Source of the DNA: Emticicia soli
Lineage (GTDB): Bacteria; Bacteroidota; Bacteroidia; Cytophagales; Spirosomataceae
Reading direction: 5' to 3'
DNA length: 64,000 nt
Assembly: GCF_037860775.1 (NCBI RefSeq)
Contig: NZ_JBBEWC010000005.1
Location: 62,001 to 126,000, forward strand
Shown here: positions 36,999 to 45,775 of the stretch, in pieces
How the letters are laid out: every line of letters starts with the position of its first letter
Position numbering within the stretch: position 1 is the stretch's first letter
Program-made: the position numbers and the translations under genes
The notes under the pieces: generated by a model
What the model was told of the DNA's origin: nothing
Seen by the model: only the letters and a program-made list of their open reading frames with translations
Database searches by the model: none

Positions 36999-38195
36999 CT
37001 ATCGGGGTATTTTTTTCTTTACTTGTAAATCCTGAATTTTTTTTGGCTTGTCTTGTTGCATACCGTAGGCCCGGCCAACTACTTTTTCGCCGTGGCGAGT
37101 CTTGATTTTGTCCATCGCCTGATGAAGCGAAGCCAACTTTGAAGAATTACCAAAGACGCTTATCTGCGAGTAGCCTTGTATAAGTTTAGTTAGGCGCACA
37201 CCTATAAGCCGAATCAGCAAACGTTTATTATAGAGTCTGTCGAACAAATCAAGTACATTTTCTATAATCACGTGGTCGTCAGAGGTATATAGAACATTGA
37301 CTTGCTTGGTATAAGTATCAAAATTTGAGTAGCGTATTTTCACACAAATAGTGCCCGTACATTTGGTCTGGCTTCTTAGGTCGAAAGTCAACCCTTCTAC
37401 CATATATACCAGAAGTGATTTTATTTTGCCAACATCAGTCGTGTCGGTACTGAATGTTAATTCTTTAGAAAGCGACTTCTGGTCATGAAAAGGCACAATA
37501 GGGGTTTCGTCAATGCCATTGGCTCGTTCCAGAAAATGCTTTCCATTTTTGCCTAAAACAACCTCTAAAAACTCCAGCGGTATAGCTGCAAGCGTGCCAA
37601 TGCTTTGCACGCCCATATTACGTAGCGTTCGGCTTGTAACTTCGCCAATCATTGGTAATTTATTGATGGCTAAAGGATGCAAGAAGGCTTTTTCGTGCCC
37701 TGCTAAAACACCCCTCTGGCCGTCAGGTTTTACCTCATTGGTTAATACTTTTGATACCGTCTTGTTTGTGCTCAATCCGAATGTGGTAGCAAGCCCTGTT
37801 TCATTCTTTATGCGTTTTTTGATTTTATCGGCCCATTTGTAGCAACCGAAGAACCGCTCCATGCCCGAGAAATCGCAATAAAATTCATCGATAGAGGCTT
37901 TTTCTAAGGCAGGTACCGACTCAGCAATGATTTCGGTTACTACATCTGAATAATGAGTATAACTTTCGTGGTCGCCTTTAATAAAAATGGCATCGGGGCA
38001 CAGGCGCTTGGCCATTTGCGACGACATAGCCGAATGCACACCAAATCGGCGGGCTTCGTAGCTGGCAGATGATACTACACCTCGCTCGCTTAAACCGCCA
38101 ACAACAACAGGTTTACCAATAAGTGACGGATTTTTAAGCCTTTCAACAGATACAAAAAAGGAGTCGAGGTCATAGTGAACTATGGCTTTTTCCAT
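36999..38195 (-). CDS. dinB: Y-family DNA polymerase IV
   Basis: Translesion polymerase of 398 residues. The palm carries the metal ligands D9 (HYDLDSFF) and D103-E104 (ASIDEFYCDF); the steric-gate region is FFVSVE. Thumb and little finger follow (KLPMIGEVTSRTLRNMG, little finger about 240-350). QISVF at about 344-348 resembles the QxxLF beta-clamp-binding motif, so this looks like an active clamp-bound polymerase rather than the inactive ImuB type. It is the first gene of a two-gene operon with the alpha subunit and is divergent from an S24 regulator gene, the probable repressor. Confidence 0.95.
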   Translation of the reverse strand: MEKAIVHYDLDSFFVSVERLKNPSLIGKPVVVGGLSERGVVSSASYEARRFGVHSAMSSQMAKRLCPDAIFIKGDHESYTHYSDVVTEIIAESVPALEKASIDEFYCDFSGMERFFGCYKWADKIKKRIKNETGLATTFGLSTNKTVSKVLTNEVKPDGQRGVLAGHEKAFLHPLAINKLPMIGEVTSRTLRNMGVQSIGTLAAIPLEFLEVVLGKNGKHFLERANGIDETPIVPFHDQKSLSKELTFSTDTTDVGKIKSLLVYMVEGLTFDLRSQTKCTGTICVKIRYSNFDTYTKQVNVLYTSDDHVIIENVLDLFDRLYNKRLLIRLIGVRLTKLIQGYSQISVFGNSSKLASLHQAMDKIKTRHGEKVVGRAYGMQQDKPKKIQDLQVKKKIPR

Positions 38196-38245
38196 GTGAA
38201 TTTTAAGATGTGGATAAATAATTTTTGGGATTCTGCAATAAATGT

Positions 38246-38284
38246 ATACTCAAAATGTGTAGTATTGTGTCAACAAAATGTGTA
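38246..38284. promoter_or_regulatory. Candidate S24-regulator operator between dinB and its regulator
   Basis: Direct repeats CAAAATGTGTA at 38251-38261 and 38274-38284, 23 bases apart (about two helical turns). The first is flanked by ATACT / AGTAT (38246-38250, 38261-38265). The second ends 4 bases before the regulator's GTG start, a good position for autorepression. The role is inferred. Confidence 0.45.
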
Positions 38285-38288
38285 ATCA

Positions 38289-39086
38289 GTGGAAGCGCAA
38301 CTAGTAAACCAGTTAAAAATAGCCAGAAATATCAAGCTACTGCGGCTTGGCAAAGGGCTCACGCAAGAGCAATTGGCCGATGCCATTGATATTCCGAGTA
38401 CCCGTTACGCCAATTATGAGCAAGGCACAAGGGCGATTCCTATCGATACCCTTGCGGCTATTTCATCATATTTTCATATTGCTTTAGATGCCCTGGTAAA
38501 ATCAGATTTAAGTAAGGTTGATTTAAAAGGCTTAATAAAAGTAGGAGGGAACCGCCTGCTTTTTCCGATTCTGATTAAAGACGATGGGAAGTTTGAGAGT
38601 ATAGAGGTAGTGCCTGTAAAGGCATCAGCCGGATACTTGAGTGGCTATGCCGACCCTGAGTTTATTGAGGCACTTCCCAAAGCTGCTTTGCCATTTATTG
38701 GCATGGGTACGCACAGGGGTTTTCCGCTTACAGGCGATTCGATGTTGCCAGTACCCGACGAGGCTATTATTGTAGGCAAATTTGTAGAGCAAATAGCTGA
38801 CATAAAAAATGGCAAAACTTATATTGTGGTGTCAACCACAGGTATTGCCTATAAGCGAGTATATGTAAAGGCAAATGAGCAAGTGTTACTGATGGTATCT
38901 GACAATAAAATTTATAATTCTTACGAAATTCCGTTTGAGCATGTGCTTGAATTGTGGGAGTTCAGATGCTTTATCAGTACTAAAGAATATGCAGCAGACG
39001 AATATTCGATGGAAAACCTTTTTCAGCAGGTTTACGGCATGAATAAGGGAATCGAAGAGATAAAACAGAAACTAAATAGCAGATAA
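38289..39086 (+). CDS. XRE-HTH / S24 peptidase regulator (LexA/CI-like), copy 1
   Basis: A 265-residue repressor-type protein. N-terminal XRE helix-turn-helix (about 10-66: KLLRLGKGLTQEQLADAIDIPSTRYANYEQG). C-terminal S24 domain (about 90-245) has the cleavage pair A114-G115 in KASAGY, the nucleophile S151 in TGDSM and the general base K189 in AYKRVY. RecA-filament-stimulated self-cleavage is therefore plausible. It starts with GTG: a stop is in frame 4 bases upstream and no ATG precedes the HTH. Divergent from dinB-dnaE, it is the natural candidate for their repressor. Its paralogue is at 46044-46829. Confidence 0.92.
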   Translation: MEAQLVNQLKIARNIKLLRLGKGLTQEQLADAIDIPSTRYANYEQGTRAIPIDTLAAISSYFHIALDALVKSDLSKVDLKGLIKVGGNRLLFPILIKDDGKFESIEVVPVKASAGYLSGYADPEFIEALPKAALPFIGMGTHRGFPLTGDSMLPVPDEAIIVGKFVEQIADIKNGKTYIVVSTTGIAYKRVYVKANEQVLLMVSDNKIYNSYEIPFEHVLELWEFRCFISTKEYAADEYSMENLFQQVYGMNKGIEEIKQKLNSR

Positions 39087-39092
39087 TGAAGT

Positions 39093-40436
39093 CTACAAGT
39101 ACTTTGTTATTGCACGCTCAAGCCATTTTGAGCAATTAATAAGCAATTGGCTTGTACCTGCATAAAACAGAGATAGAAAGATAATCTTGAAAAAGCCTCT
39201 TCTGAAAGTAAACGGAATGTTGGCCCCCTCGATATGTAAAACAATAAGCATAAAGATAATATGCATACCCATTACCCAGCTTAATTTGAGGAATTCGGTT
39301 TTGGTTCTATACAAACTTATGTTGACCAATAAGATGATGAAAAATAAGATAAAACTATAGTTCCAGTAAGCAATATCAAACATGATTTTGTGTGTGCCTA
39401 CCAATGTAGTCCACCCTCTTGAAAAATAATCAGAGAAATCAAAGTTAATTGTCCCCAGCGGGACAGCCTTAGGAATAATAAAGCCTAAAAAGATGTAGTT
39501 CCAGCCTATAAACAGTATTAAAGGTATAATACTATACGACAAGGCTTTGATAATAAACCTTTGCTTCGTTAAAAATAGCAATATAACAGGTAGAAAAAGG
39601 ATGGTTTCGGTGCGTGTCCAGCTGGCAAAACCAAAAAATAGACTCGATAACCAGAAATCGGCTTTTTTAGGATTATCATTAAGATAATACCGATACATAC
39701 AGCTAAAAGCAATAAATAAAAATATGGCGTTCGGATAATCGGTTTGTACCAGATAAGTATAAGAATATAACTCTGGCATAAACCATAAGAATGTGAGCAA
39801 CCAGCCTACCAACAAGGGGTGTATGTAATATCTTAATTCGAAATAAAAATAAAGAAAAAATGCCAGCACCATACCCGAAAGCCAAATCTTACCAAATAGA
39901 GAGCCTAAGCACAAAAAAATAACCTGCATGAGCATTATAAAAGGCGCATAGTAAGGCTGATTGCTTAGTGGATACGTATGTGTCAGGAAATCGGTGTAAA
40001 TAGTATTCCGGAGTGTTTGCTCAAAAAAAGTAGCTTTGGCTATTAGTTCAGGCCCAACAAGGGTATCAAACGGAATATTCGGATAAAAGTAGCATTTCCA
40101 GATACTGATATACATAAAATAGGCTGTTATTAGAAAAAAAGGAATTTCATAAAGCCGGATTTTGCTATTATTGATACTTAATATCTGTATTAAAAAACGC
40201 CTGTTATAAATACAGCATATAGCGCTTGCTATTGCTAATAATGCCATACTCAATAAGACCGAAACCTTATTGATGTTGATATGAGCTAGTTCTAGTAAAA
40301 ACGGGACAAAAGAAGTTAAGCCAATACCTAACAAAAAAGACAGCGATAAAAAGGCTATCAAATGCCTTCGTATCCGCAAAATACTCAATACACCAGCTCC
40401 GGTAACAATATGTAAAATAATAGCTATTGCTTCCAT
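39093..40436 (-). CDS. Polytopic membrane protein, GT-C glycosyltransferase-like
   Basis: A 447-residue inner-membrane protein with roughly 11-12 hydrophobic helices and an aromatic-rich loop after helix 3 (YISIWKCYFYPNIPFDTLVGPELIAKATFFEQT). That loop and the overall plan resemble GT-C-type lipid-linked-sugar transferases, but no certain catalytic motif can be named. It overlaps the upstream gene by 13 bases and so is translationally coupled to it. It converges with the S24 regulator gene, only 6 bases apart. Confidence 0.7.
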   Translation of the reverse strand: MEAIAIILHIVTGAGVLSILRIRRHLIAFLSLSFLLGIGLTSFVPFLLELAHININKVSVLLSMALLAIASAICCIYNRRFLIQILSINNSKIRLYEIPFFLITAYFMYISIWKCYFYPNIPFDTLVGPELIAKATFFEQTLRNTIYTDFLTHTYPLSNQPYYAPFIMLMQVIFLCLGSLFGKIWLSGMVLAFFLYFYFELRYYIHPLLVGWLLTFLWFMPELYSYTYLVQTDYPNAIFLFIAFSCMYRYYLNDNPKKADFWLSSLFFGFASWTRTETILFLPVILLFLTKQRFIIKALSYSIIPLILFIGWNYIFLGFIIPKAVPLGTINFDFSDYFSRGWTTLVGTHKIMFDIAYWNYSFILFFIILLVNISLYRTKTEFLKLSWVMGMHIIFMLIVLHIEGANIPFTFRRGFFKIIFLSLFYAGTSQLLINCSKWLERAITKYL

Positions 40437-41038
40437 TGCTTGTGTGTTTTATGTTTTAGGTAATCAATGGCTGTTTGAGGAATAAAGAAGCCAAAAGGCT
40501 TATAGGTCTTCAGGTGATTAATGATAGCCTCTTTTTGCGTGGCAGAATAATCGTTCAAATTAACCAGTCGAAGTCCCCTTTTCTTATCAGCCAGAAACGT
40601 ATGAGTGGCTTTTGTAAGCAAAGAATCAGGTGCTGTAATTTCAACAAAATTAAATTTATTCATTACCAGATTCTTGAACTTGCTTGGGTATGTCCAGGTA
40701 TAAGGGTCAGTAGCAGGGCTGGTTTTATAGGCATTTTCTACCAGATAATATTGTGGCGGTAAAAGAAAAATATCGTCGGGTTGCATTACCGAATCCAACA
40801 AGTCAATAATGGCTGCTTCTTTAGCATAAACAAGATTGTAACGTGCAGTACTATCTAAATCATTGCCCAAGCGTAACTTGGTATTGTAAAAGCCTTGCAC
40901 TTTCAGTTTTATGAAAGAGATATTTTTTGGCAAGATAAAAATAATACCAATACCTATGAGATTGAGCGTGAGTAACAGAAGAACTTTACTCAATGAAGCG
41001 TATTTAGACATCTGCTGAAATAAATCTGTTCTCTTCAT
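40424..41038 (-). CDS. Single-pass membrane protein of unknown function
   Basis: A 204-residue protein with an N-terminal transmembrane helix (about 17-36, VLLLLTLNLIGIGIIFILP) and a soluble, probably periplasmic, domain. That domain resembles the extramembrane part of membrane glycosyltransferase-type proteins (IIDLLDSVMQPDDIFLLPPQ, then FVEITAPDSLL), but I recognise no family. The end overlaps the next gene by 13 bases; the pair may represent one function split over two chains. Confidence 0.65.
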   Translation of the reverse strand: MKRTDLFQQMSKYASLSKVLLLLTLNLIGIGIIFILPKNISFIKLKVQGFYNTKLRLGNDLDSTARYNLVYAKEAAIIDLLDSVMQPDDIFLLPPQYYLVENAYKTSPATDPYTWTYPSKFKNLVMNKFNFVEITAPDSLLTKATHTFLADKKRGLRLVNLNDYSATQKEAIINHLKTYKPFGFFIPQTAIDYLKHKTHKQWKQ

Positions 41039-41099
41039 AAATAATAAGGCTAAAACAAAGGTTCAGATTTTAGAGCAAAAAGAATGTAGTTTGAAAAAT

Positions 41100-41136
41100 G
41101 CCAGCTCAATGTTCAATCATAAAAGAGTGAGCTGGC
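41100..41136. terminator. Hairpin terminator between membrane-protein genes
   Basis: Perfect 9-bp stem GCCAGCTCA / TGAGCTGGC (41100-41108 with 41128-41136). Read on the minus strand it follows the 41144 stop and continues ATTTTTC. Confidence 0.75.
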
Positions 41137-41143
41137 TTTTGAT

Positions 41144-41650
41144 TTATTTAGCTATAAATCGTCGCCAACCTATATAAATAAGAACAAAAAGTACGGCGAA
41201 GATTCCTAATAAATATTGAAAAGGCATATACGAAAAAACCACAATATGTACTTTTTCAAGCAACCACATCAGAAACATAGTAGAAAAAAGCATAAACCAC
41301 AAACCCGAAATTTTATTAAAACCCGGAATAAGTGATAAATCGACGTTTCGGCGAATAATGAATATCGTAACGAGCATTACTACAACAGGTAGAATCTGCA
41401 TATAAACGTCGGTCTGCATCACATCACCTCTTTGAAACAGAAAAAAGTAAATATTGAGCGCTACTGCAAAAATACCGGGCACACTTACCAGATAAATGAG
41501 AATAGCATAGAGGTATTTCCAGGGAGAAAGGTGCCCTTCGCCTTTACCCAAAAAGCCAGCTACAACAGCCGCCATAGGAATAATCAGAAAATAAAAGAGC
41601 AAAAAACCAGGGTTTTCGCCAATTCGCTGAAAAAGTTGTTGTAAGGTCAT
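41144..41650 (-). CDS. Multi-pass membrane protein of unknown function
   Basis: A 168-residue protein with about five hydrophobic helices (FLLFYFLIIPMAAVVAGFLG; YLYAILIYLVSVPGIFAVAL; MQILPVVVMLVTIFII; ISGLWFMLFSTMFLMWLLE; YLLGIFAVLFVLIYIGW). No polar motif suggests a function. It has its own terminator at 41100-41136 and is separated from the CBM9-like gene by another at 41697-41733, so it is probably monocistronic. Confidence 0.75.
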   Translation of the reverse strand: MTLQQLFQRIGENPGFLLFYFLIIPMAAVVAGFLGKGEGHLSPWKYLYAILIYLVSVPGIFAVALNIYFFLFQRGDVMQTDVYMQILPVVVMLVTIFIIRRNVDLSLIPGFNKISGLWFMLFSTMFLMWLLEKVHIVVFSYMPFQYLLGIFAVLFVLIYIGWRRFIAK

Positions 41651-41696
41651 TCGTGAGTTCTATTTTGGGCAAATGTAAAATATTTTTCAAGAAAAA

Positions 41697-41733
41697 AGCA
41701 AGGTTTACTGATAATAGGCCAAAAGACCTTGCT
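41697..41733 (-). terminator. Terminator of the CBM9-like gene
   Basis: Stem AGCAAGGT / ACCTTGCT (41697-41704 with 41726-41733) with a 21-base loop; on the minus strand it is followed by a run of T. Confidence 0.6.
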
Positions 41734-41763
41734 ACCGTACACAGGTCTTGACGAATAATAGCA

Positions 41764-42474
41764 TCAATCGAAAATAAAAGTACCAAACTTCTCATAGTCA
41801 TGAAAACTCGGGCCTGTCAATTGCCACGACCACGTTGAGCTTTTATTATCATAATCTATTCTATACATATTTGCTCGCCACTTAGTGCCTTTTTTAGGTG
41901 GAACATTGTTCAAAGGTTTTAGCAAAGCATAAGGAATAAAAAACTCGGCATTCCAGCCTGTAATAACATTATTTTTGGTTTCGATATAAGTTGCATGTCG
42001 GGTCTTTCTATCGCCTTCATAGTGCCAGGGGCGCCAACCCAGAAATGTGCCTTTCGTGTTGGGTACTAAAATAGGCAGCTCATAATTATGTGGCGATAGC
42101 TCGTATTCAAAATAGATAGGCAGGCTTTCATCTGTCCACAAAAATACTTCTACTACATCTTCCAGATACAGATTGGCAAAATCTTCTTTCATGGTTGAGG
42201 TAATGAGTGAGTCTTGGCAATGAAACAGAAAATAAATGCCTGTATCTGAATACAATACTTTGGTATCAGTATTATAGATTTTTCCTTCTTTTCGGCGTTG
42301 CGTTAAAGAAACCCAGTTGGTTTTTGTCCAATATGTACCTGTACCTTTGCCATCTACTTCAAAATCTGGTATTTTCGGAATAGTAAGTGTACCTGTATCA
42401 GCTGTTTTTTGAGCTTTAACAGTAAGTGCTGAGCTTAAAAGAATAATGGCGAAAAAAGAATATATTTTATTCAT
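41764..42474 (-). CDS. Exported carbohydrate-binding family 9-like protein
   Basis: A 236-residue exported protein: signal peptide MNKIYSFFAIILLSSALTVKA, then a CBM9-like beta-sandwich. Family-type segments are DFEVDGKGTGTYWTKTNWVSL, TKVLYSDTGIYFLFHCQDSLI, EDVVEVFLWTDE and ITGWNAEFFIPYALLKPL. The domain binds glycans or is used as an adaptor in other family members; no catalytic residues are visible. A frame extending to 42516 exists, but ATG 42474 gives the clean signal peptide. It is divergent from the PIG-L deacetylase gene, with the short palindromic repeat lying between them. Confidence 0.85.
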   Translation of the reverse strand: MNKIYSFFAIILLSSALTVKAQKTADTGTLTIPKIPDFEVDGKGTGTYWTKTNWVSLTQRRKEGKIYNTDTKVLYSDTGIYFLFHCQDSLITSTMKEDFANLYLEDVVEVFLWTDESLPIYFEYELSPHNYELPILVPNTKGTFLGWRPWHYEGDRKTRHATYIETKNNVITGWNAEFFIPYALLKPLNNVPPKKGTKWRANMYRIDYDNKSSTWSWQLTGPSFHDYEKFGTFIFD

Positions 42475-42551
42475 AAAAAATTGTATTTTTTTGTGTGCTG
42501 AATAGATTGTAAACAATACGAAAATATTATATTTTTAGTGGTAATTTAGTA

Positions 42552-42606
42552 AGAGTATGTTTAAATTTTATTATTCTGCCTTAGAAGTAATTTTTAAAGA
42601 TACTCT
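42552..42606. repeat. 55-bp deletion derivative of the palindromic element
   Basis: The left end AGAGTATGTTTAAATTTT (42552 on) matches copy 1 at 33838, and TTTTTAAAGATACTCT (42591-42606) matches its right end with one mismatch. The approximately 110-bp core is missing. It lies 27 bases before the deacetylase ATG. Confidence 0.65.
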
Positions 42607-42633
42607 AGTATTCAACCTTTTAACCAAAAAACT

Positions 42634-43512
42634 ATGTTAAGACGTATATTCCTGCTAGCCTTTCTGCTGGTAAGTGCTACAACTTACAGCCAGACACAAA
42701 AACCTTTAAGGATTATTATGATTGGCGCTCACCCCGATGACTGCGATTTGAAATCAGGAGGAGTAGGTATTTTATTTGCAAAAATGGGTCATGCCGTAAA
42801 ATTTGTTTCGGTAACCAATGGCGATGCCGGGCACCAGAGCCAAGGTGGTGGCATATTAGCCAAACGAAGATTGGCCGAAGCAAAAGAAGCAGGCCGCAGA
42901 TTTGGTGTAGAGTATGATGTACTCGATAATCATGACGGTGAACTATTGCCCACCTTGAGTGTAAGACTTCAGATTATACGTAAAATAAGAGAGTGGGGAG
43001 CCGATGTAGTAATTGCTCCTCGCCCGAACGATTATCACCCCGACCACAGATATACAGGCGTATTGGTGCAAGATGCTGCTTATATGGTTGGTGTGCCAAA
43101 CGTAGCACCTGATATTGAGCCATTAAAGAAAAATCCGGTTTTCTTGTATTTTCAAGACCATTTTCAAAGACCAAACCCATTCAGACCCGATGTAGTGGTT
43201 GATATTTCGGCAGTATATGAGCAAAAAGTTTACGCACTAGATGCTCATGTTTCGCAGGTATATGAATGGTTGCCTTGGATTGGCGGTTTTCTGGACCAAG
43301 TACCTAAAGGAGATGCTGAAAGGAAAGCATGGCTTGCCAAAACAAGAGCGGTAGCTATTACACCAGAAGCAAGAACTTCGCTCGAAAAATGGTATGGTAA
43401 AAGCTATGCAGCCAATGTAAAACATGCGGAATCTTTTGAGATTTGTGAGTATGGTTCACGACCAACAGACGAGGATATCAAGCGGCTATTTCCGATGTTG
43501 AAAACTCAGTAA
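42634..43512 (+). CDS. Exported PIG-L family deacetylase
   Basis: A 292-residue zinc-dependent N-acetylglucosaminyl-type deacetylase with a signal peptide (MLRRIFLLAFLLVSATTYS). The zinc motif is IGAHPDDCDLKSGG (about 29-42: His and the second Asp), and the third ligand His is in NDYHPDHRYTG. The family deacetylates GlcNAc-type or mycothiol-type substrates; many exported Bacteroidota members have unknown targets. A perfect terminator follows at 43522. Confidence 0.93.
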   Translation: MLRRIFLLAFLLVSATTYSQTQKPLRIIMIGAHPDDCDLKSGGVGILFAKMGHAVKFVSVTNGDAGHQSQGGGILAKRRLAEAKEAGRRFGVEYDVLDNHDGELLPTLSVRLQIIRKIREWGADVVIAPRPNDYHPDHRYTGVLVQDAAYMVGVPNVAPDIEPLKKNPVFLYFQDHFQRPNPFRPDVVVDISAVYEQKVYALDAHVSQVYEWLPWIGGFLDQVPKGDAERKAWLAKTRAVAITPEARTSLEKWYGKSYAANVKHAESFEICEYGSRPTDEDIKRLFPMLKTQ

Positions 43513-43521
43513 ATAGCTTAT

Positions 43522-43558
43522 AAATAAAAATACCCCTTTCCGAGGGGTATTTTTATTT
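43522..43558. terminator. Bidirectional terminator
   Basis: Perfect 16-bp stem AAATAAAAATACCCCT / AGGGGTATTTTTATTT (43522-43537 with 43543-43558) between convergent deacetylase and mrdA genes. Confidence 0.9.
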
Positions 43559-43574
43559 GCTTATTAGCAAGTTC

Positions 43575-45437
43575 TTAATTTTCAGGAGTACCACTTTTAA
43601 CTGGCTGAGCACCACGGCTTGCAGTTGTACGATAACTGGTATTCATGATTTGCTCTACGTACTCTTTACGTTTAATATCTCGTTTGATATATTTTTCTAT
43701 CAATAAGGCTGCAATAGGCGCAGCGGCTCGTGCACCCCAGATACCATTTTCTACTACTACGGCAATGGCAATTTTAGGGTTCACACGTGGTGCAAAGGCT
43801 ATAAAAAGGGAGTGGTCACCACCTTTTTTGTTTTGTGATGTTCCTGTTTTACCACATACTTCAATTCCTTCCAGCCGTGCCACACGGCCTGTACCGTGTT
43901 CAACCACATCATACATACCATCTACAACAGGCTCAAAATGACTGGCGTCAATATCTGTTTTGTGTACTTTAACTAAATCGGCATCTACACCACCTGAAGG
44001 TTTACCGATTCCTTTTACCAGGTGAGGGGTTCGCCAATAGCCTCGGTTTGCCAAAGCAGCACAGAAATTAGCTAGCTTCAATACATTTACCCCAAGTTCT
44101 CCTTCACCAATACTTAACGAGTAAATATTAGAGAATTTCCATTGGTTTTTGCCATATACTTTGTCGTAACGTTCAACACTTGGCAAGAGTCCGGCTTTTT
44201 CGCCCGGTAGGTCAATTCCTAATTTAACACCAAAGCCAAATTTCTCCATCATGGTATGCCATACTGCAAGGCCATCACGTGCCGAAAGAAAAGGACTTGA
44301 AATATTGTTGTTACCTATAATTTTCTTGAAAACATTAAAGAAATAAGGGTTACAAGAGTTCTGGATAGCATTGTGCAAATTGGCTGTATGAAACGCCGAG
44401 TGCCCGTGGCAAGCCATAGGAGCCGGAAAGCCAGTAAAAGAAGTAGTAGGCGTTATAACCCCAAGCTCTAAAGCAACGGCCGATTGAACCAGCTTAAATG
44501 TAGATCCCGGCCGATAAAAAGAGTTGGTTACACGGTTGAGCAGTGGTTTATCAGGGTTAAGCGATAGTTCTCTGAATTTGGCAGAGAAAAGCCTGCCTGA
44601 AAGCTCGTTAGGGTCATAGGTTGGATACGAGCCCAAAGTCAGGATTTCGCCTGTGCTTGGCTCTATGGCTACCACGCCACCTACTTTGTTCTGGAAAAGG
44701 CTATCGGCTAGTTGTTGCACTTCAACATCAATGGTTGAATAAAGGTTTTTACCAATTACAGCCAGCGTATCAAACTCACCGTTGCCATAAGAGCCTTTAT
44801 CTTCACCTTTTACGTTTACCATCGTAAACCTGATTCCTCGTTGCCCCCGGAGGTCGAGCTCATATTGCTTTTCTAAACCTGTAAGGCCAATATAATCACC
44901 TTTTCTGTAATATTTTGCTTCGCCCTGTTCGTCATATTGTTTCTTCGATAACTCACCGATATACCCAAGGGCATTAGCCATAGTATGAGCCGGATACGTA
45001 CGGAAAAACGATTGTTCAAAATGAAAACCCGTAAAATTTACCATAGCATCGGCTACCTTGGCAAAATCTTCTTTTGATAATTGTCGTAAAAACAAAGATG
45101 ACCTGTTGACCGAGTACTCTTTGGCCATGCGCATGGTACTATCGAAATATTGGCGTGTGATACCAAATAAACGGCAGAATGTGAGGGTGTCAAGGGGTTT
45201 TACTTTGCGGGGTGTTACGTACATATCATACACCTCAACATTGGCTACTAATAGTTTGCCGTTACGGTCATATATCTGTCCACGAAGTGGAATCTGTACG
45301 TCTCTTCTGATAGCGTTGGTTGAACCTAATGAGCGGTATTTGTCATCTATTACTTGTAGATATAGTAGCCTCCCGGCATAAATCATAAGTATAGTAAAAA
45401 AGAAGAAAAGGATAATTTGTTTACGATTCTCAAGCAT
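43575..45437 (-). CDS. mrdA: Penicillin-binding protein 2 (elongation transpeptidase)
   Basis: Class B PBP of 620 residues that cross-links peptidoglycan during elongation. One N-terminal transmembrane helix (about 8-27) precedes the PBP dimerisation domain (about 45-215) and the transpeptidase domain (about 245-590). Active-site motifs: S312-T-F-K315, S361-C-N363 and K530-TGTS. In many Bacteroidota mrdA is next to mreBCD and rodA; here none of them is adjacent. The product is full length. Confidence 0.95.
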   Translation of the reverse strand: MLENRKQIILFFFFTILMIYAGRLLYLQVIDDKYRSLGSTNAIRRDVQIPLRGQIYDRNGKLLVANVEVYDMYVTPRKVKPLDTLTFCRLFGITRQYFDSTMRMAKEYSVNRSSLFLRQLSKEDFAKVADAMVNFTGFHFEQSFFRTYPAHTMANALGYIGELSKKQYDEQGEAKYYRKGDYIGLTGLEKQYELDLRGQRGIRFTMVNVKGEDKGSYGNGEFDTLAVIGKNLYSTIDVEVQQLADSLFQNKVGGVVAIEPSTGEILTLGSYPTYDPNELSGRLFSAKFRELSLNPDKPLLNRVTNSFYRPGSTFKLVQSAVALELGVITPTTSFTGFPAPMACHGHSAFHTANLHNAIQNSCNPYFFNVFKKIIGNNNISSPFLSARDGLAVWHTMMEKFGFGVKLGIDLPGEKAGLLPSVERYDKVYGKNQWKFSNIYSLSIGEGELGVNVLKLANFCAALANRGYWRTPHLVKGIGKPSGGVDADLVKVHKTDIDASHFEPVVDGMYDVVEHGTGRVARLEGIEVCGKTGTSQNKKGGDHSLFIAFAPRVNPKIAIAVVVENGIWGARAAAPIAALLIEKYIKRDIKRKEYVEQIMNTSYRTTASRGAQPVKSGTPEN

Positions 45438-45775
45438 TCTGTCTCAAAATTATATAAAGCACAACACGAATTTAACTAAGTTTTAGTTAAAATTCTTGCA
45501 TTAAAACCAATAATATTTTTCAATGTCTGGCAAAACGTTCATAAACAGCTCAGTACGAATATCAGAAAATATAAATTTTATATACGTATAAGCATAGTAA
45601 AAAGATAGGGGAGAAACTAAATATTTTTATAAAACAGATGGAAGAGTAAAGAGAAACAGCCTAGCAGCAGCGAAAGGATAAATGTGATTTTAATTAAAAA
45701 AGTGGTGTATGGATTAGCTATTTCTCTCCGGCACTCTTCTAAGCAAATTCTGGGATTCAATCATAAAAAATATTT
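45438..45775. other. Intergenic region without recognised features
   Basis: About 340 bp of AT-rich sequence upstream of mrdA. CAAAATTA at 45445-45452 reads TAATTTTG on the minus strand but is only 8 bases from the mrdA ATG, so it is a doubtful promoter. No ORF, tRNA or hairpin of note was seen. Confidence 0.4.

Noticed and set aside
45439..45449. CTGTCTCAAAA near the mrdA start, as in the 183-bp element
   Set aside because: An 11-base match with no inverted partner or other element sequence is weak; it was treated as chance.
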